Below are positions 36,446 to 44,783 of a stretch of 64,000 bases of DNA, one piece after another (position 1 is the stretch's first letter; each line of letters begins with the position of its first letter). The DNA is from Bacteroides intestinalis. Lineage in GTDB: Bacteria > Bacteroidota > Bacteroidia > Bacteroidales > Bacteroidaceae. Made by a program: the position numbers and the translations under genes. The stretch is taken from assembly GCF_902364365.1 (NCBI RefSeq), contig NZ_CABJDN010000011.1, forward strand, positions 1 through 64,000, given 5' to 3'. The notes under the pieces are model-generated. The model had not been told where the DNA came from, did no database searches, and worked only from the letters and a program-made list of their open reading frames with translations.

Positions 36446-37246
36446 TTACATCCCCAATGGAGGGACTTCTTGTATCAGTTGTTGCAACGTAGAATGCAGA
36501 TGTCCGTTCGTAGCAATAATATGATGCCCTTCTATAAAACTTTCATTGCCATAGAAGTCGGTCACCCGGCCACCTGCCTCCAATACAAGCAATGCAGCCG
36601 CCGAATAATCCCATTTGCCAATGAACGCCTCCGCCCAGGCATCAAAACGTCCGGCAGCAACATAACATATCGCTAAGGCAGCAGAACCGGTCATACGAAT
36701 GCCACCTACTTTACCATACAGGTTATGTATCAGATGTTCTCCCGTACGGGCATATTGGCATGAGTTATAAGGCAGTTCGACTACCAGAAAGGCATCTTCC
36801 ATCTGTTGTACATTGGAAACCTGTATCCGCTGGCCATCTACGTAAGCACCACCGTCTTTCCAACCATAGAAACACTCATCCCGGCAAGGATCATACACCA
36901 CACCCAACAAGAGTTCCTCCCTGGAGCGAAGGGCTATACATACACAGTAAGGTGCATTATCATGGATATAATTCGTAGTTCCGTCCAGCGGGTCTACAAC
37001 CCAGCAATAGGGTTCATCCTGATACACAGCCGAACCTTCTTCCGTAATAAAACCGGCTTCAGGCAACAATGCGGAGAGTTCAGCAACAATCTGCTTCTCC
37101 GATTCTTTATCTACGTAGGACACGTAGTCATGCGCATGTTTCTTTTCCACGCTCTCGCTACGGAATGTTTTTCTTTCTTCTTTCAAAAAACTTCCTGCAT
37201 CCATAGCAATGCGGCAAACTTCCGCAGTAAGTAATGCTAAATCCAT
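36446..37246 (-). CDS. Inositol-monophosphatase-family protein
   Basis: A Mg-dependent, Li-sensitive-type phosphatase of 266 residues. The metal-binding motifs are GFITEEGSA (Glu), WVVDPLDGTTNYIH (Asp, Asp) and GKWDYSAAALLVLEAGG (Asp near the C-terminus). Members dephosphorylate inositol phosphate, PAP/PAPS or sugar phosphates; the sequence does not decide among them. It is in an operon with the exonuclease and comF genes. Confidence 0.91.
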   Translation of the reverse strand: MDLALLTAEVCRIAMDAGSFLKEERKTFRSESVEKKHAHDYVSYVDKESEKQIVAELSALLPEAGFITEEGSAVYQDEPYCWVVDPLDGTTNYIHDNAPYCVCIALRSREELLLGVVYDPCRDECFYGWKDGGAYVDGQRIQVSNVQQMEDAFLVVELPYNSCQYARTGEHLIHNLYGKVGGIRMTGSAALAICYVAAGRFDAWAEAFIGKWDYSAAALLVLEAGGRVTDFYGNESFIEGHHIIATNGHLHSTLQQLIQEVPPLGM

Positions 37247-37265
37247 ATTCGTACTTTTTTCTTCG

Positions 37266-37760
37266 TTATTCTATTATTTCCCGGGCAATCCAAGCACAAG
37301 CCTCGGCATCAGCCAATGCATGGTGATGCTGTTCCAACTCGTATCCAACATAGGCCGCTACCGTATGCAACTGATAATTGGGCAAACCTTTGATTCGCCT
37401 TCGTGCCGTACTCAAGGTACAATGAAATTCATAATCGGGATAATCCAAACAGTAAGTCTTGAAAACCGCTTTCAAACAACTTTCATCAAAACCTTTGTTA
37501 TGCGCCACAAGCGGAAGCCCCTCTATAAGCGGTGCAATCTCTTGCCATACTACCGGAAATACCGGTGCTTCCGCTGTATCTGCCAATGTCAGCCCATGTA
37601 CCCGGGTATTCCAATAGGAGTAATACTCCGGTTCAGGACGAATAAGACTATAGTAATTATCTACAATCTCCCCATCCCGTACAATCACTACCCCGACACT
37701 GCACACACTGGTGCGTTGTTCATTGGCAGTTTCAAAGTCTATGGCAGCAAAGTTATCCAT
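37266..37760 (-). CDS. DnaQ-like 3'-5' exonuclease
   Basis: A 164-residue DEDDh exonuclease domain protein. ExoI is FAAIDFETAN (Asp, Glu), ExoII is LVAHNKGFDES (Asp), and ExoIII is HHALADAEACAWI (His and Asp). It is shorter than polymerase epsilon subunits and lacks their C-terminal polymerase-binding tail, so it is a free-standing DNA or RNA trimming enzyme. The gene lies between the lipoprotein and the IMPase-family gene. Confidence 0.92.
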   Translation of the reverse strand: MDNFAAIDFETANEQRTSVCSVGVVIVRDGEIVDNYYSLIRPEPEYYSYWNTRVHGLTLADTAEAPVFPVVWQEIAPLIEGLPLVAHNKGFDESCLKAVFKTYCLDYPDYEFHCTLSTARRRIKGLPNYQLHTVAAYVGYELEQHHHALADAEACAWIAREIIE

Positions 37761-37774
37761 AACAGCTCAAACAA

Positions 37775-38221
37775 TCACTTAGCCTCATCCGCCTGCTGAT
37801 AGATCAGGTTTCCTCGTTGGCTGATTGTCCATTTTCCATTCTCCTGGCGGACATTCTTTGTATCATCGTCTTCTACATTCCAGGCATAGTCTCCGCCCGG
37901 CAGCGAACGACGATCCAATATTTCATTGGATTGGTCACCGGAGAAGAATAATTCTACTTGCAATGAGTCGGGAGCAAAAACAATATACGCTGTATTTTCC
38001 TTATCTGCCACACTTTCCATGCGGACACCTTTTTCCCAAAGACGGATACAGTCTTTCTGCACCTCACTCCATATATATCCGGCGGAAGCAATACAGCCAT
38101 GTTCATCTTTATCGCTACCTACTGCAGGAGATTCATTTTTCTTGTTTTGAGAGTTACCACAACCCGCCAATGCCATGCCCACACCTATAAGGAGCATGAA
38201 ATAGATTTTTCCAGTTTTCAT
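37775..38221 (-). CDS. Small lipoprotein of unknown function
   Basis: Read from 38221 (MKTGKIYFMLLIGVGMALAGC), a 148-residue lipoprotein with Cys21. Two further Cys (HGCIASAGYIWSEVQKDC) could form a disulfide. The C-terminal half is beta-rich and acidic. I do not recognise a family with confidence. The frame is open upstream to 38326, but that would add a membrane-like leader without a lipobox start. It is the first gene of the run ending with comF. Confidence 0.72.
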   Translation of the reverse strand: MKTGKIYFMLLIGVGMALAGCGNSQNKKNESPAVGSDKDEHGCIASAGYIWSEVQKDCIRLWEKGVRMESVADKENTAYIVFAPDSLQVELFFSGDQSNEILDRRSLPGGDYAWNVEDDDTKNVRQENGKWTISQRGNLIYQQADEAK

Positions 38222-38390
38222 AAAATTTCCAGTTAAAGTTTTACGGGTCAAAAATACAAATAAATATGATGCAAGGGATAAGATAAACCAAAATCTATTT
38301 CTGAAAGAATAGCTCAATAAGAACAAATTAATAACATCAAAAAGCTAAAAAGACAGACCTGATTCTGGTCAGAAACACTTCTGCTCCTTA

Positions 38391-38475
38391 CCAACTCCGC
38401 GTTTTCTCCACTTCTATACGGAGATTGGAAGAGTGGAGCAGGTGTGGAGTTGGTGTGGAGCAGGTATGGACTTGG
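38391..38475. repeat. GGAG-rich repeats in a 522-bp intergenic stretch
   Basis: The divergent spacer 38222-38743 holds no convincing gene. In it, the related units GTGGAGCAGGTGTGGAGTTGG and GTGGAGCAGGTATGGACTTGG (from about 38433) follow one another. CCAACTCC (38391-38398) can pair with GGAGTTGG (38446-38453). The rest is AT-rich; no clear promoter box is seen for the gene at 38744. Confidence 0.55.
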
Positions 38476-38743
38476 TATCGAACAACGATAACATCACTAT
38501 CTCCGGAAGTCTGAATAACTTTTAATATCAGTCAGAGTAATATGCCGAATTTTATATACTTAAATACAAACAAACTATTGGATATTTCATTCTTTTTCTA
38601 TAATATTGCAGTTACATAATAACATCCATCATATTATCATCAAATAAATAGTCAGTGCATATTCTGACTCGCAAATTTACCAACACACAAGCACTATATT
38701 TATTAGGCAAAAGATTAATGTTAACCCAATAATACGAAAAAAC

Positions 38744-39673
38744 ATGAGAGCTCTCTTATTCTTGGCAGGCAGTATTCTTACTCTGTCTCTCCATGCACAG
38801 ACATTAAGCACTACTTCCAATATGCCCAGAAGTGGTGACCAACTCATAAAACATGTAGTTACTACTTGTGAACCCGGAGATATGGGTTCCGAACAAATTT
38901 GGGATTTCAGCAACCTGAAACTCAAGAATGCGAGCTATCAGCTGAAGTACACAATGCAAGGTTCTGACAGTCTTGTTGCCATTGAACATCGTACGATGTA
39001 TTATCATTCTATATCCGGAGACAGCCTTTTTTGCCTGGGATATGAAAATCCTACAACTCTTATCACTTATCAGAAGCCTGAACTACTTCTAACCTTCCCT
39101 ATTTTACAAAACCAGAAAATCAGTGATTACTTCGATGGAGAGGGGCGCTATTGCGAACATATGTATATCCGGCAACGTGGTAAAAGTATCATCACAGCCG
39201 ATGCCTCCGGTGATTTAATATTACCTGAGGGAGATACCTTACATAAAGTCCTTCGCATCCACACTCATAAACAGATTCATCAGAGTATAATTCTGAAAGA
39301 TAATGTATCAGCCTTATTAAAAGTGGATACTCTCCCATATACCCTAAATTGCGATAGCATAGAATATCTACTAACCAACGACTCTATTCATCAGGAAATA
39401 GAGATATGGCGTTGGTATGCCTACGGCTACCGCTATCCAGTAGTAGAAACTATCAAAAGTACGGTTTATCAATACGGCAAACCATACGAGCATTTCTCCA
39501 CTTCTTTTATCTATTTACCCGAAGAACAATATTACGATTTACCTTATGACACCAACAATCAAAAAAAACGCGATATGGCAACAGAAGAACAACTCGAACG
39601 CAAATGGAAAAATATGGATAAATCTCCGGAAAAAGGGACAAATGACGACACTATCAACTACAATTATAAAATA
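38744..39673 (+). pseudogene. Secreted protein, 5' part (split by the integrative element)
   Basis: Encodes a signal peptide (MRALLFLAGSILTLSLHAQ) and about 290 residues of a beta-rich protein I do not recognise; motifs include GSEQIWDFSNL, common in Bacteroidetes secreted proteins with a C-terminal sorting domain. The frame runs 9 nt into the mobile element and stops at 39680-39682, giving an abnormal tail (NT) after NYNYKI. The missing C-terminus is at 45728-45955: joining at the 7-bp repeat gives NYNYKI-ENNSDLYINY in frame, 385 residues in all. The truncated form lacks the sorting domain. Before insertion the gene lay 25 nt before the RHS gene and was probably in the same operon. Confidence 0.88.
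39667..39673 (+). repeat. Left 7-bp direct repeat of the integrated element (TAAAATA)
   Basis: TAAAATA here and at 45721-45727. Collapsing the two copies restores an open reading frame, so they mark the crossover or duplication at integration. Confidence 0.85.
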
Positions 39674-39707
39674 AACACATAGCGAAAAAGTAAATTTGGG
39701 TAAAACG

Positions 39708-39717
39708 TAGCGAATTA
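39708..39717 (+). repeat. Left subterminal inverted repeat (TAGCGAATTA)
   Basis: Perfect 10-bp partner of 45669-45678 on the opposite strand, 34 nt inside the left end. A related TAGCGAA also occurs at 39680-39686, so these may be recombinase-binding sites. Confidence 0.55.
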
Positions 39718-39937
39718 GCTGATACAGCGTTCGTTACGCTTTGTTTTTCTATGGGACAGAGCCAACGAAATACCACCTCGAAGCCAAACAGCGCAGAAGT
39801 TCAGTTACCACCTCATTACCCCCGTAACGGGTGTGAATTTCTTGCTAAATGGTTCTGTTTCTGCGATTTGCGTAATTTTGCATAGCAGTCGGTAACTCAC
39901 TAATAACTAATTTTGTAACCAAAAAAAGGAGTGAGTT

Positions 39938-41170
39938 ATGCGTAGTACATTCAAGGTATTATTTTACGTGAAGAAAGGCAGCGAGAAGCCGAACGGCAAC
40001 CTGCCTTTAATGTGCCGTATCACGGTGGACGGCGAGATTAAACAGTTCAGTTGCAAGATGGACGTTCCCCCACGGCTGTGGGACGTGAAGAACAACCGTG
40101 CTTCGGGCAAGAGCGTCGAAGCGCAGAGAATCAACCTTGCGGTAGATAAAATCCGTGTGGAAGTAAACCGCCGCTATCAAGAGTTAATGCAGACGGACGG
40201 TTATGTTACCGCCGCCAAACTCAAAGACGCCTATCTCGGTATCGGCGTCAAGCAGGAAACTTTGCTGAAGCTGTTCGAGCAGCACAACGCCGAGTTCGAG
40301 AAGAAAGTCGGGCACAGCAGGGCGCAGGGTACATTTACCCGTTATCGGACGGTCTGCAACCATATTCGGGAGTTCCTGCCCCATACCTACAAGCGTGAGG
40401 ATATTCCATTAAAGGAACTCAACCTCACGTTCATCAACGACTTCGAGTATTTTCTGCGCACGGAGAAGAAATGCCGCACCAATACCGTGTGGGGCTACAT
40501 GATTGTGTTGAAACACATCGTTTCCATAGCGAGGAACGACGGGCGTTTGCCCTTTAATCCCTTTGCGGGATATATCAACTCTCCCGAAAGCGTGGACAGG
40601 GGCTACCTCACCCAAACGGAGATACAGACGCTCATGAACGCACCGATGAAGAACGCCACCCACGAGCTTGTACGGGACTTGTTCGTCTTTTCTGTTTTCA
40701 CGGGTTTGGCGTATTCGGACGTGAAGAACCTCACCGCCGACCGCCTGCAAACATTCTTCGACGGCAACCTGTGGATAATCACCCGAAGAAAGAAGACCAA
40801 CACCGAATCGAACATCCGCCTTTTGGACGTTCCCAAGCGTATCATCGAGAAGTACAAGGGGCTGGCAAGGGACGGTCATGTTTTCCCCGTTCCGAACAAC
40901 GGCAGTTGTAACAAGATACTCAAAGATATAGGCAGACAATGCGGCTTCAAGGTACGCTTGACCTACCATGTCGCACGCCACACGAACGCCACGACCGTAC
41001 TTCTGTCGCACGGCGTACCCATCGAAACGGTGAGCCGCCTTTTGGGGCACACGAACATAAAGACCACCCAAATTTACGCCAAAATCACCGCCCAGAAGAT
41101 AAGCCAAGACATGGAAACCTTGTCGCACAAGTTGGAAGATATGGAGAAGAATATCTGCCGAGCCATCTAA
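39938..41170 (+). CDS. Tyrosine recombinase (integrase) of the element
   Basis: A 410-residue site-specific recombinase that would insert and excise the element. An N-terminal Arm/AP2-like part (FKVLFYVKKGSEKPNGNLPLMC) and a SAM-like core-binding domain (about 110-210) precede the catalytic domain. The box II residues are clear: YHVARHTNATTVLLSHG (His-x-x-Arg) and LGHTNIKTTQIYAKI (His and nucleophile Tyr). The usual box I arginine is replaced: the motif reads FTGLAYSDVKNL, with Ala where most family members have Arg. A similar replacement is known for IntDOT-like enzymes. A TAATTTTG -7-like box lies at 39873-39880. The 255 nt before the gene hold only the end repeats and this promoter half. 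Confidence 0.94.
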   Translation: MRSTFKVLFYVKKGSEKPNGNLPLMCRITVDGEIKQFSCKMDVPPRLWDVKNNRASGKSVEAQRINLAVDKIRVEVNRRYQELMQTDGYVTAAKLKDAYLGIGVKQETLLKLFEQHNAEFEKKVGHSRAQGTFTRYRTVCNHIREFLPHTYKREDIPLKELNLTFINDFEYFLRTEKKCRTNTVWGYMIVLKHIVSIARNDGRLPFNPFAGYINSPESVDRGYLTQTEIQTLMNAPMKNATHELVRDLFVFSVFTGLAYSDVKNLTADRLQTFFDGNLWIITRRKKTNTESNIRLLDVPKRIIEKYKGLARDGHVFPVPNNGSCNKILKDIGRQCGFKVRLTYHVARHTNATTVLLSHGVPIETVSRLLGHTNIKTTQIYAKITAQKISQDMETLSHKLEDMEKNICRAI

Positions 41171-41187
41171 TTAAGAACAGAATACCG

Positions 41188-41580
41188 ATGAAAGAAGAAA
41201 GGAACATTATCACGATGGACGGGCAGGGCAATATCTCCCTGCCGAGCGATATAGGCGCAACCGCCATGACCGAGCGGGAAATCTGCGAACTGTTCGGGGT
41301 TATCGCCCCGACGGTTAGGGCAGGGATAAAGGCACTCTGCAAAAGCGGAGTTTTATCTATATATGACATAAAGCACATTATCCGCCTATCGGACAAATAC
41401 AGCGCGGAGGTTTACAACCTCGAAACGATAGCCGCCCTCGCTTTCCGTGTCGAATCGTTCGGGGCGGCGAAAGTCCGCAGGGCATTATTAGAGAGGATTA
41501 TACACGGGCGAAAAGAGAAAACGACGGTATTCGTGTCGGTTGTTTCGGACGGCAAGCCCAACAGCCGTTGGAAAGCATGA
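41188..41580 (+). CDS. Small HTH/RhuM-like protein of the element
   Basis: A 130-residue protein beginning 17 nt after the integrase gene. I use the ATG at 41188 (MKEERNIITMDGQG); the frame is open further upstream only because it overlaps the integrase gene. The central part, MTEREICELFGVIAPTVRAGIKALCKSG, looks like a helix-turn-helix. The following YNLETIAALAFRVESFGAAKVRRALLERI resembles the N-terminal domain of RhuM-type proteins. A role as excision factor or regulator is possible but unproven. Such a gene commonly stands between int and mob in these elements. Confidence 0.75.
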   Translation: MKEERNIITMDGQGNISLPSDIGATAMTEREICELFGVIAPTVRAGIKALCKSGVLSIYDIKHIIRLSDKYSAEVYNLETIAALAFRVESFGAAKVRRALLERIIHGRKEKTTVFVSVVSDGKPNSRWKA

Positions 41581-41585
41581 TGATA

Positions 41586-41640
41586 TACCAACATACCAAC
41601 ATGCAAACGTACCAGCATACCAGCATGCAAACATGCAAAC
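41586..41640 (+). repeat. Short tandem repeats at the start of the int-mob spacer
   Basis: Imperfect repeats of ACCAACAT/ACCAGCAT and GCAAACATGC-type units in about 55 bp. They begin a 592-bp noncoding stretch (41581-42172) which also has a hairpin at 41791-41806 (CTCGC/GCGAG) enclosed by CCCAATAAA (41775-41783) and TTTATCGGG (41811-41819). No credible gene is seen in this stretch. Confidence 0.55.
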
Positions 41641-42011
41641 CTATCACTATGGTGATATATATTGCAGGGTCTATTTCTCTTTTCAGAGGAAAGCGGAGCA
41701 ATCGTTTTCGTTTACAAAGGCAAAGCAAGCACGGGGCTTTACGTCGGCTAAAAGGTCAGGCGGCTGCGCCGTTTCCCAATAAATCTTCCTCTCGCTTCGC
41801 TGCGAGCGTATTTATCGGGAAAACCTTGTATCCGACCGCCCCGTGCAAAAGAGCCTTTGAAAACGGAAACGACCGCCCCGCCACCCACCGACCGAAAGGA
41901 AAAAAATAAGGTGGGGTTACGGGCAAGCAGGCGGCAGGGACAGCCATAGCCGAAAGGCAGACGGGCAGGCAGACGGCACGCCGCAGGGTATTTACGGAGA
42001 AAATACCGTAG

Positions 42012-42069
42012 CTTATTAGGGAATTTTCCGAGCCGCAATACTACGTATCGCTGAAAATTCCCCAATAAG
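42012..42069 (+). other. Candidate oriT: 17-bp inverted repeat upstream of mobV
   Basis: Arms 42012-42028 (CTTATTAGGGAATTTTC) and 42053-42069 match in 16 of 17 positions as reverse complements, with a 24-nt loop containing TACGTA. A GGGG/CCCC hairpin follows at 42074-42085. It lies about 100 nt before the relaxase gene, where MobV-type origins of transfer usually are. The nick site cannot be named. Confidence 0.5.
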
Positions 42070-42172
42070 GCAAGGGGTAAGCCCCTCTGCACACCCCATC
42101 GGGGACGGCATTTGCCGCCCCGAAGATACGAAAAATCATTGTTTCACAAGTCAAGGAAGAAAGGAAAAATAT

Positions 42173-43540
42173 ATGGGTTTCGTAGTTTTACACATGGAAA
42201 AGGCGCACGGCAGCGACAGCGGAACGACCGCACATATCGAGCGTTTCATCATACCGAAGAACGCCGACCCCACACGCACGCACCTAAACCGCAGGCTTAT
42301 CGAATACCCCGACGGGATAAAAGACCGTTCGGCGGCTATACAGCAGAGATTAGAAGAAGCGGGGCTGACACGCAAAATCGGAAGCAACCAAGTACGGGCA
42401 ATCCGCATCAACGTATCGGGAACGCACGAGGACATGAAGCGGATAGAGGAAGAGGGGCGTTTGGACGAGTGGTGCGCCGACAATCTGAAATACTTCGCCG
42501 ACACGTTCGGAAAGGAGAACATCGTGGCGGCTCACCTGCACAGGGACGAGGAAACGCCGCACATACACGTTACACTCGTCCCCATCGTCAAGGGAGAGCG
42601 CAAGCGCAGGAAAAGGGAGGAACAGACGAAGAAGCGATACCGCAAGAAGCCGACCGACACCGTGAGGCTGTGCGCAGACGATATTATGACACGGCTGAAA
42701 TTGAAGTCCTACCAAGATACCTATGCCGTGGCGATGGCGAAATACGGGCTGCAAAGGGGCATAGACGGCTCGAAAGCTCGCCACAAGTCCACGCAGCAGT
42801 ATTATCGGGATATACAGAAACTCTCCGACGACCTCAAAGCGGAAGTGGTGGATTTGCAGCAGCAGAAAGAAACGGCACAGGAGGAACTAAGACGGGCGAA
42901 AAAAGAAATACAGACCGAGAAGCTGAAAGGGGCGGCAACCACCGCAGCCGCCAACATCGCCGAGAGCGTCGGTTCTCTTTTCGGCAGTAACAAGGTCAAG
43001 ACGCTGGAAAGGGAGAACACCGCCCTGCATAAGGAGGTAGCCGACCACGAGGAAACCATCGAAGCCCTGCAAGATAGGATACAGACCATGCAGGCAGACC
43101 ACAGCAGGGAGATACGGGAAATGCAGCAAAAGCACGGCAGGGAGATAGCCGACAAGGACACAAGGCACAAGCAGGAAATATCGTTTCTGAAAACGGTAAT
43201 CGCAAGGGCGGCAGCATGGTTTCCCTATTTCCGTGAAATGCTCCGTATCGAAAACCTCTGCCGCCTTGTCGGGTTCGATGAAAGGCAGACCGCAACGCTC
43301 GTCAAGGGAAAGCCGTTGGAGTATGCAGGGGAACTCTACTCGGAGGAACACGGACGGAAATTCACGACCGAAAGGGCAGGTTTCCAAGTGCTGAAAGACC
43401 CCACGGACGGGACTAAATTGGTTCTTGCCATCGACCGAAAGCCCATTGCCGAGTGGTTCAAGGAACAGTTCGAGAAGTTAAGGCAGAACATACGCCGACC
43501 TATACAACCGCAAAGGAAAGGCAAGGGATTCAAGCTATAA
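42173..43540 (+). CDS. MobV-family relaxase
   Basis: A 455-residue relaxase that would nick at oriT and lead DNA transfer with a helper conjugative system. The N-terminal catalytic domain opens with MGFVVLHMEKAHGS. Its metal-binding three-His motif is HLHRDEETPHIHVTLVPI near residue 120-137 (the HxDExxPHxH pattern of MobV). A long charged coiled coil (about 205-330) follows, then a C-terminal globular part. The gene is GC-rich and free of frameshifts. It is followed by a strong terminator, which separates it from the convergent erm(F). Confidence 0.94.
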   Translation: MGFVVLHMEKAHGSDSGTTAHIERFIIPKNADPTRTHLNRRLIEYPDGIKDRSAAIQQRLEEAGLTRKIGSNQVRAIRINVSGTHEDMKRIEEEGRLDEWCADNLKYFADTFGKENIVAAHLHRDEETPHIHVTLVPIVKGERKRRKREEQTKKRYRKKPTDTVRLCADDIMTRLKLKSYQDTYAVAMAKYGLQRGIDGSKARHKSTQQYYRDIQKLSDDLKAEVVDLQQQKETAQEELRRAKKEIQTEKLKGAATTAAANIAESVGSLFGSNKVKTLERENTALHKEVADHEETIEALQDRIQTMQADHSREIREMQQKHGREIADKDTRHKQEISFLKTVIARAAAWFPYFREMLRIENLCRLVGFDERQTATLVKGKPLEYAGELYSEEHGRKFTTERAGFQVLKDPTDGTKLVLAIDRKPIAEWFKEQFEKLRQNIRRPIQPQRKGKGFKL

Positions 43541-43565
43541 ATGTTAAATCCTGCCCGATTTGCCG

Positions 43566-43607
43566 AAAAAAGTGCGGTACGCTGTTCGTGGTGTACTGCA
43601 CTTTTTT
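43566..43607 (+). terminator. Terminator after mobV
   Basis: AAAAAAGTGCgGTAC (43566-43580) pairs with GTACtGCACTTTTTT (43593-43607); the stem ends in a T7 run and lies 25 nt after the relaxase stop. Confidence 0.85.
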
Positions 43608-43668
43608 TATATTTGTTCGCAAGGTGATATACTTGAAGAAAATAACAGCCGATTTCGCTGTTAGCACA

Positions 43669-43679
43669 ATGTTATGCGG
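43669..43679 (-). repeat. Inverted copy of CCGCATAACAT downstream of erm(F)
   Basis: Exact reverse complement of 44627-44637. A TAACAGC/GCTGTTA hairpin (43643-43663) stands just before it. Together the two copies frame erm(F). Confidence 0.6.
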
Positions 43680-43737
43680 CAGCTTAAAAGACGACACCAA
43701 ACCAGAAAAATCATCTTGACAACCACCCGACTTTGAA

Positions 43738-44538
43738 CTACGAAGGATGAAATTTTTCAGGGACAACTTCCAGCATTTCCAAAAAACAGTTTACCCATTG
43801 ACTTGGAGACAAACAAACAATTTGAGCATTAAGGTTTAAACCGAATTTTTCCGAAATTGACCTGACCTGACTTTTCCTGAAAATCGACTTTAAAGCTGTT
43901 TTTACAGATAAATCAGGTTTCTCTAACAGACAGGAAATAAATGCTAAGTATTTGGCTTTAAACTTAAAATCAAAAAATAACTGTTTTCTTTTAATGTTTA
44001 ACAGGGCTGATTTGACAGTTGGCGGTGGAAAGAAACTTTCAGGACCTACCTCATAGACAAGTTTCAAATCAAAAAAAGTATGATAGAAAACGGTATATGG
44101 ATTGTAAAGCTTCCTCGAAAATAACTTTTGTGTAGGTTCTAACTGAAGGACAATGGAACCTCCCAGAAAATTTCCAAGACTCTCAAACATCAGGATTTTG
44201 AAAATATCGGAAGTAATGCCATAAGGAATATTTGACACCACTTTGAAAGGAAATTTCGGAACTGCAAAATTCCTAAAATCACAACCGACAACTTGAACAT
44301 TTCGGGCATCAGAAAATAATTTTCGTAAATGTTCAACCAAAGCTGTGTCGTTTTCAATAGCAACAACATTGTTGGCGATTTTTAATAAATGAACAGTAAG
44401 AAACCCCTTGCCTGCCCCAATATCTAAAACCGTATCCTGATTACTTATATTTGCTTGTCTTATTGCATCTTTTATTAGCACTTTATCAATAGTAAAGTGC
44501 TGACCCGTAAAACGAACGGGCAATTTCTTTTTTGTCAT
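43738..44538 (-). CDS. erm(F): 23S rRNA adenine N6-methyltransferase, Erm(F)
   Basis: Methylates 23S rRNA (A2058 region) and gives resistance to macrolides, lincosamides and streptogramin B. The 266 residues match Erm(F) as I know it almost throughout, beginning MTKKKLPVRFTGQHFTIDKV. The SAM-binding motif is LDIGAGKGFLTVHLL, and the catalytic motif is VVSNIPYGITSDIF. The region is AT-rich compared with the int/mob genes. No attenuator leader peptide is seen. On the minus strand a -7-like TAAATTTG lies at 44570-44577. The gene is bracketed by 11-bp inverted CCGCATAACAT copies at 43669-43679 and 44627-44637. Confidence 0.97.
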   Translation of the reverse strand: MTKKKLPVRFTGQHFTIDKVLIKDAIRQANISNQDTVLDIGAGKGFLTVHLLKIANNVVAIENDTALVEHLRKLFSDARNVQVVGCDFRNFAVPKFPFKVVSNIPYGITSDIFKILMFESLGNFLGGSIVLQLEPTQKLFSRKLYNPYTVFYHTFFDLKLVYEVGPESFFPPPTVKSALLNIKRKQLFFDFKFKAKYLAFISCLLEKPDLSVKTALKSIFRKSQVRSISEKFGLNLNAQIVCLSPSQWVNCFLEMLEVVPEKFHPS

Positions 44539-44626
44539 TAGTAACTTCTTACAGGTGAATACTTGACTGCAAATTTAGTAACTTTGCAGCAGAAATTAAC
44601 GAGAAAGAAGAGAAAATGAAAACCGA

Positions 44627-44763
44627 CCGCATAACATCACCTATACGCAAGCAGGGGTTTCGTGCTTCGTAGGACAGTTAAGTGGTAAATTTAAAGTTCA
44701 GTTCTTCGTAGGAAGTTCAGTGGTTAAAATCCCTGCCTGCGTATAGCTGAGAACCGTTATCAA
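44627..44763 (+). repeat. Large imperfect hairpin with internal direct repeats between erm(F) and the MORN gene
   Basis: Outer ATAAC (44631-44635) and GTTAT (44756-44760) are followed inward by arms 44641-44660 and 44727-44746 that match in 18 of 20 positions as reverse complements (CTATACGC/GCGTATAG at the base). The loop holds two direct repeats beginning CTTCGTAGGA. The two-step arm pattern recalls integron attC sites, but the core sequences are not canonical. A 17-codon ORF (44616-44669, MKTDRITSPIRKQGFRAS-like) runs into it and is likely not a gene. Confidence 0.55.
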
Positions 44764-44783
44764 CCTCGAAAAGCAAAAATACA

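Noticed and set aside
40409..41128. A 239-codon minus-strand frame opposite the integrase
   Set aside because: Antisense of a confirmed tyrosine recombinase; no domain seen.
41586..41640. Possible iterons of a plasmid replication origin
   Set aside because: No replication gene is nearby and the units are short and irregular; the element is integrated.
41540..42092. Several open frames on both strands in the int-mob spacer
   Set aside because: They overlap each other, have repetitive or odd composition and no start context; the stretch looks like noncoding transfer and regulatory DNA.
42112..42990. A 292-codon open frame overlapping the start of the relaxase gene in another frame
   Set aside because: Its translation is dominated by Arg, Gly and His as expected from an off-frame reading of a GC-rich gene, while the other frame has clear MobV motifs.
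44616..44669. A leader peptide controlling erm(F)
   Set aside because: The 17-codon ORF is on the opposite strand to erm(F) and cannot act as its attenuator.
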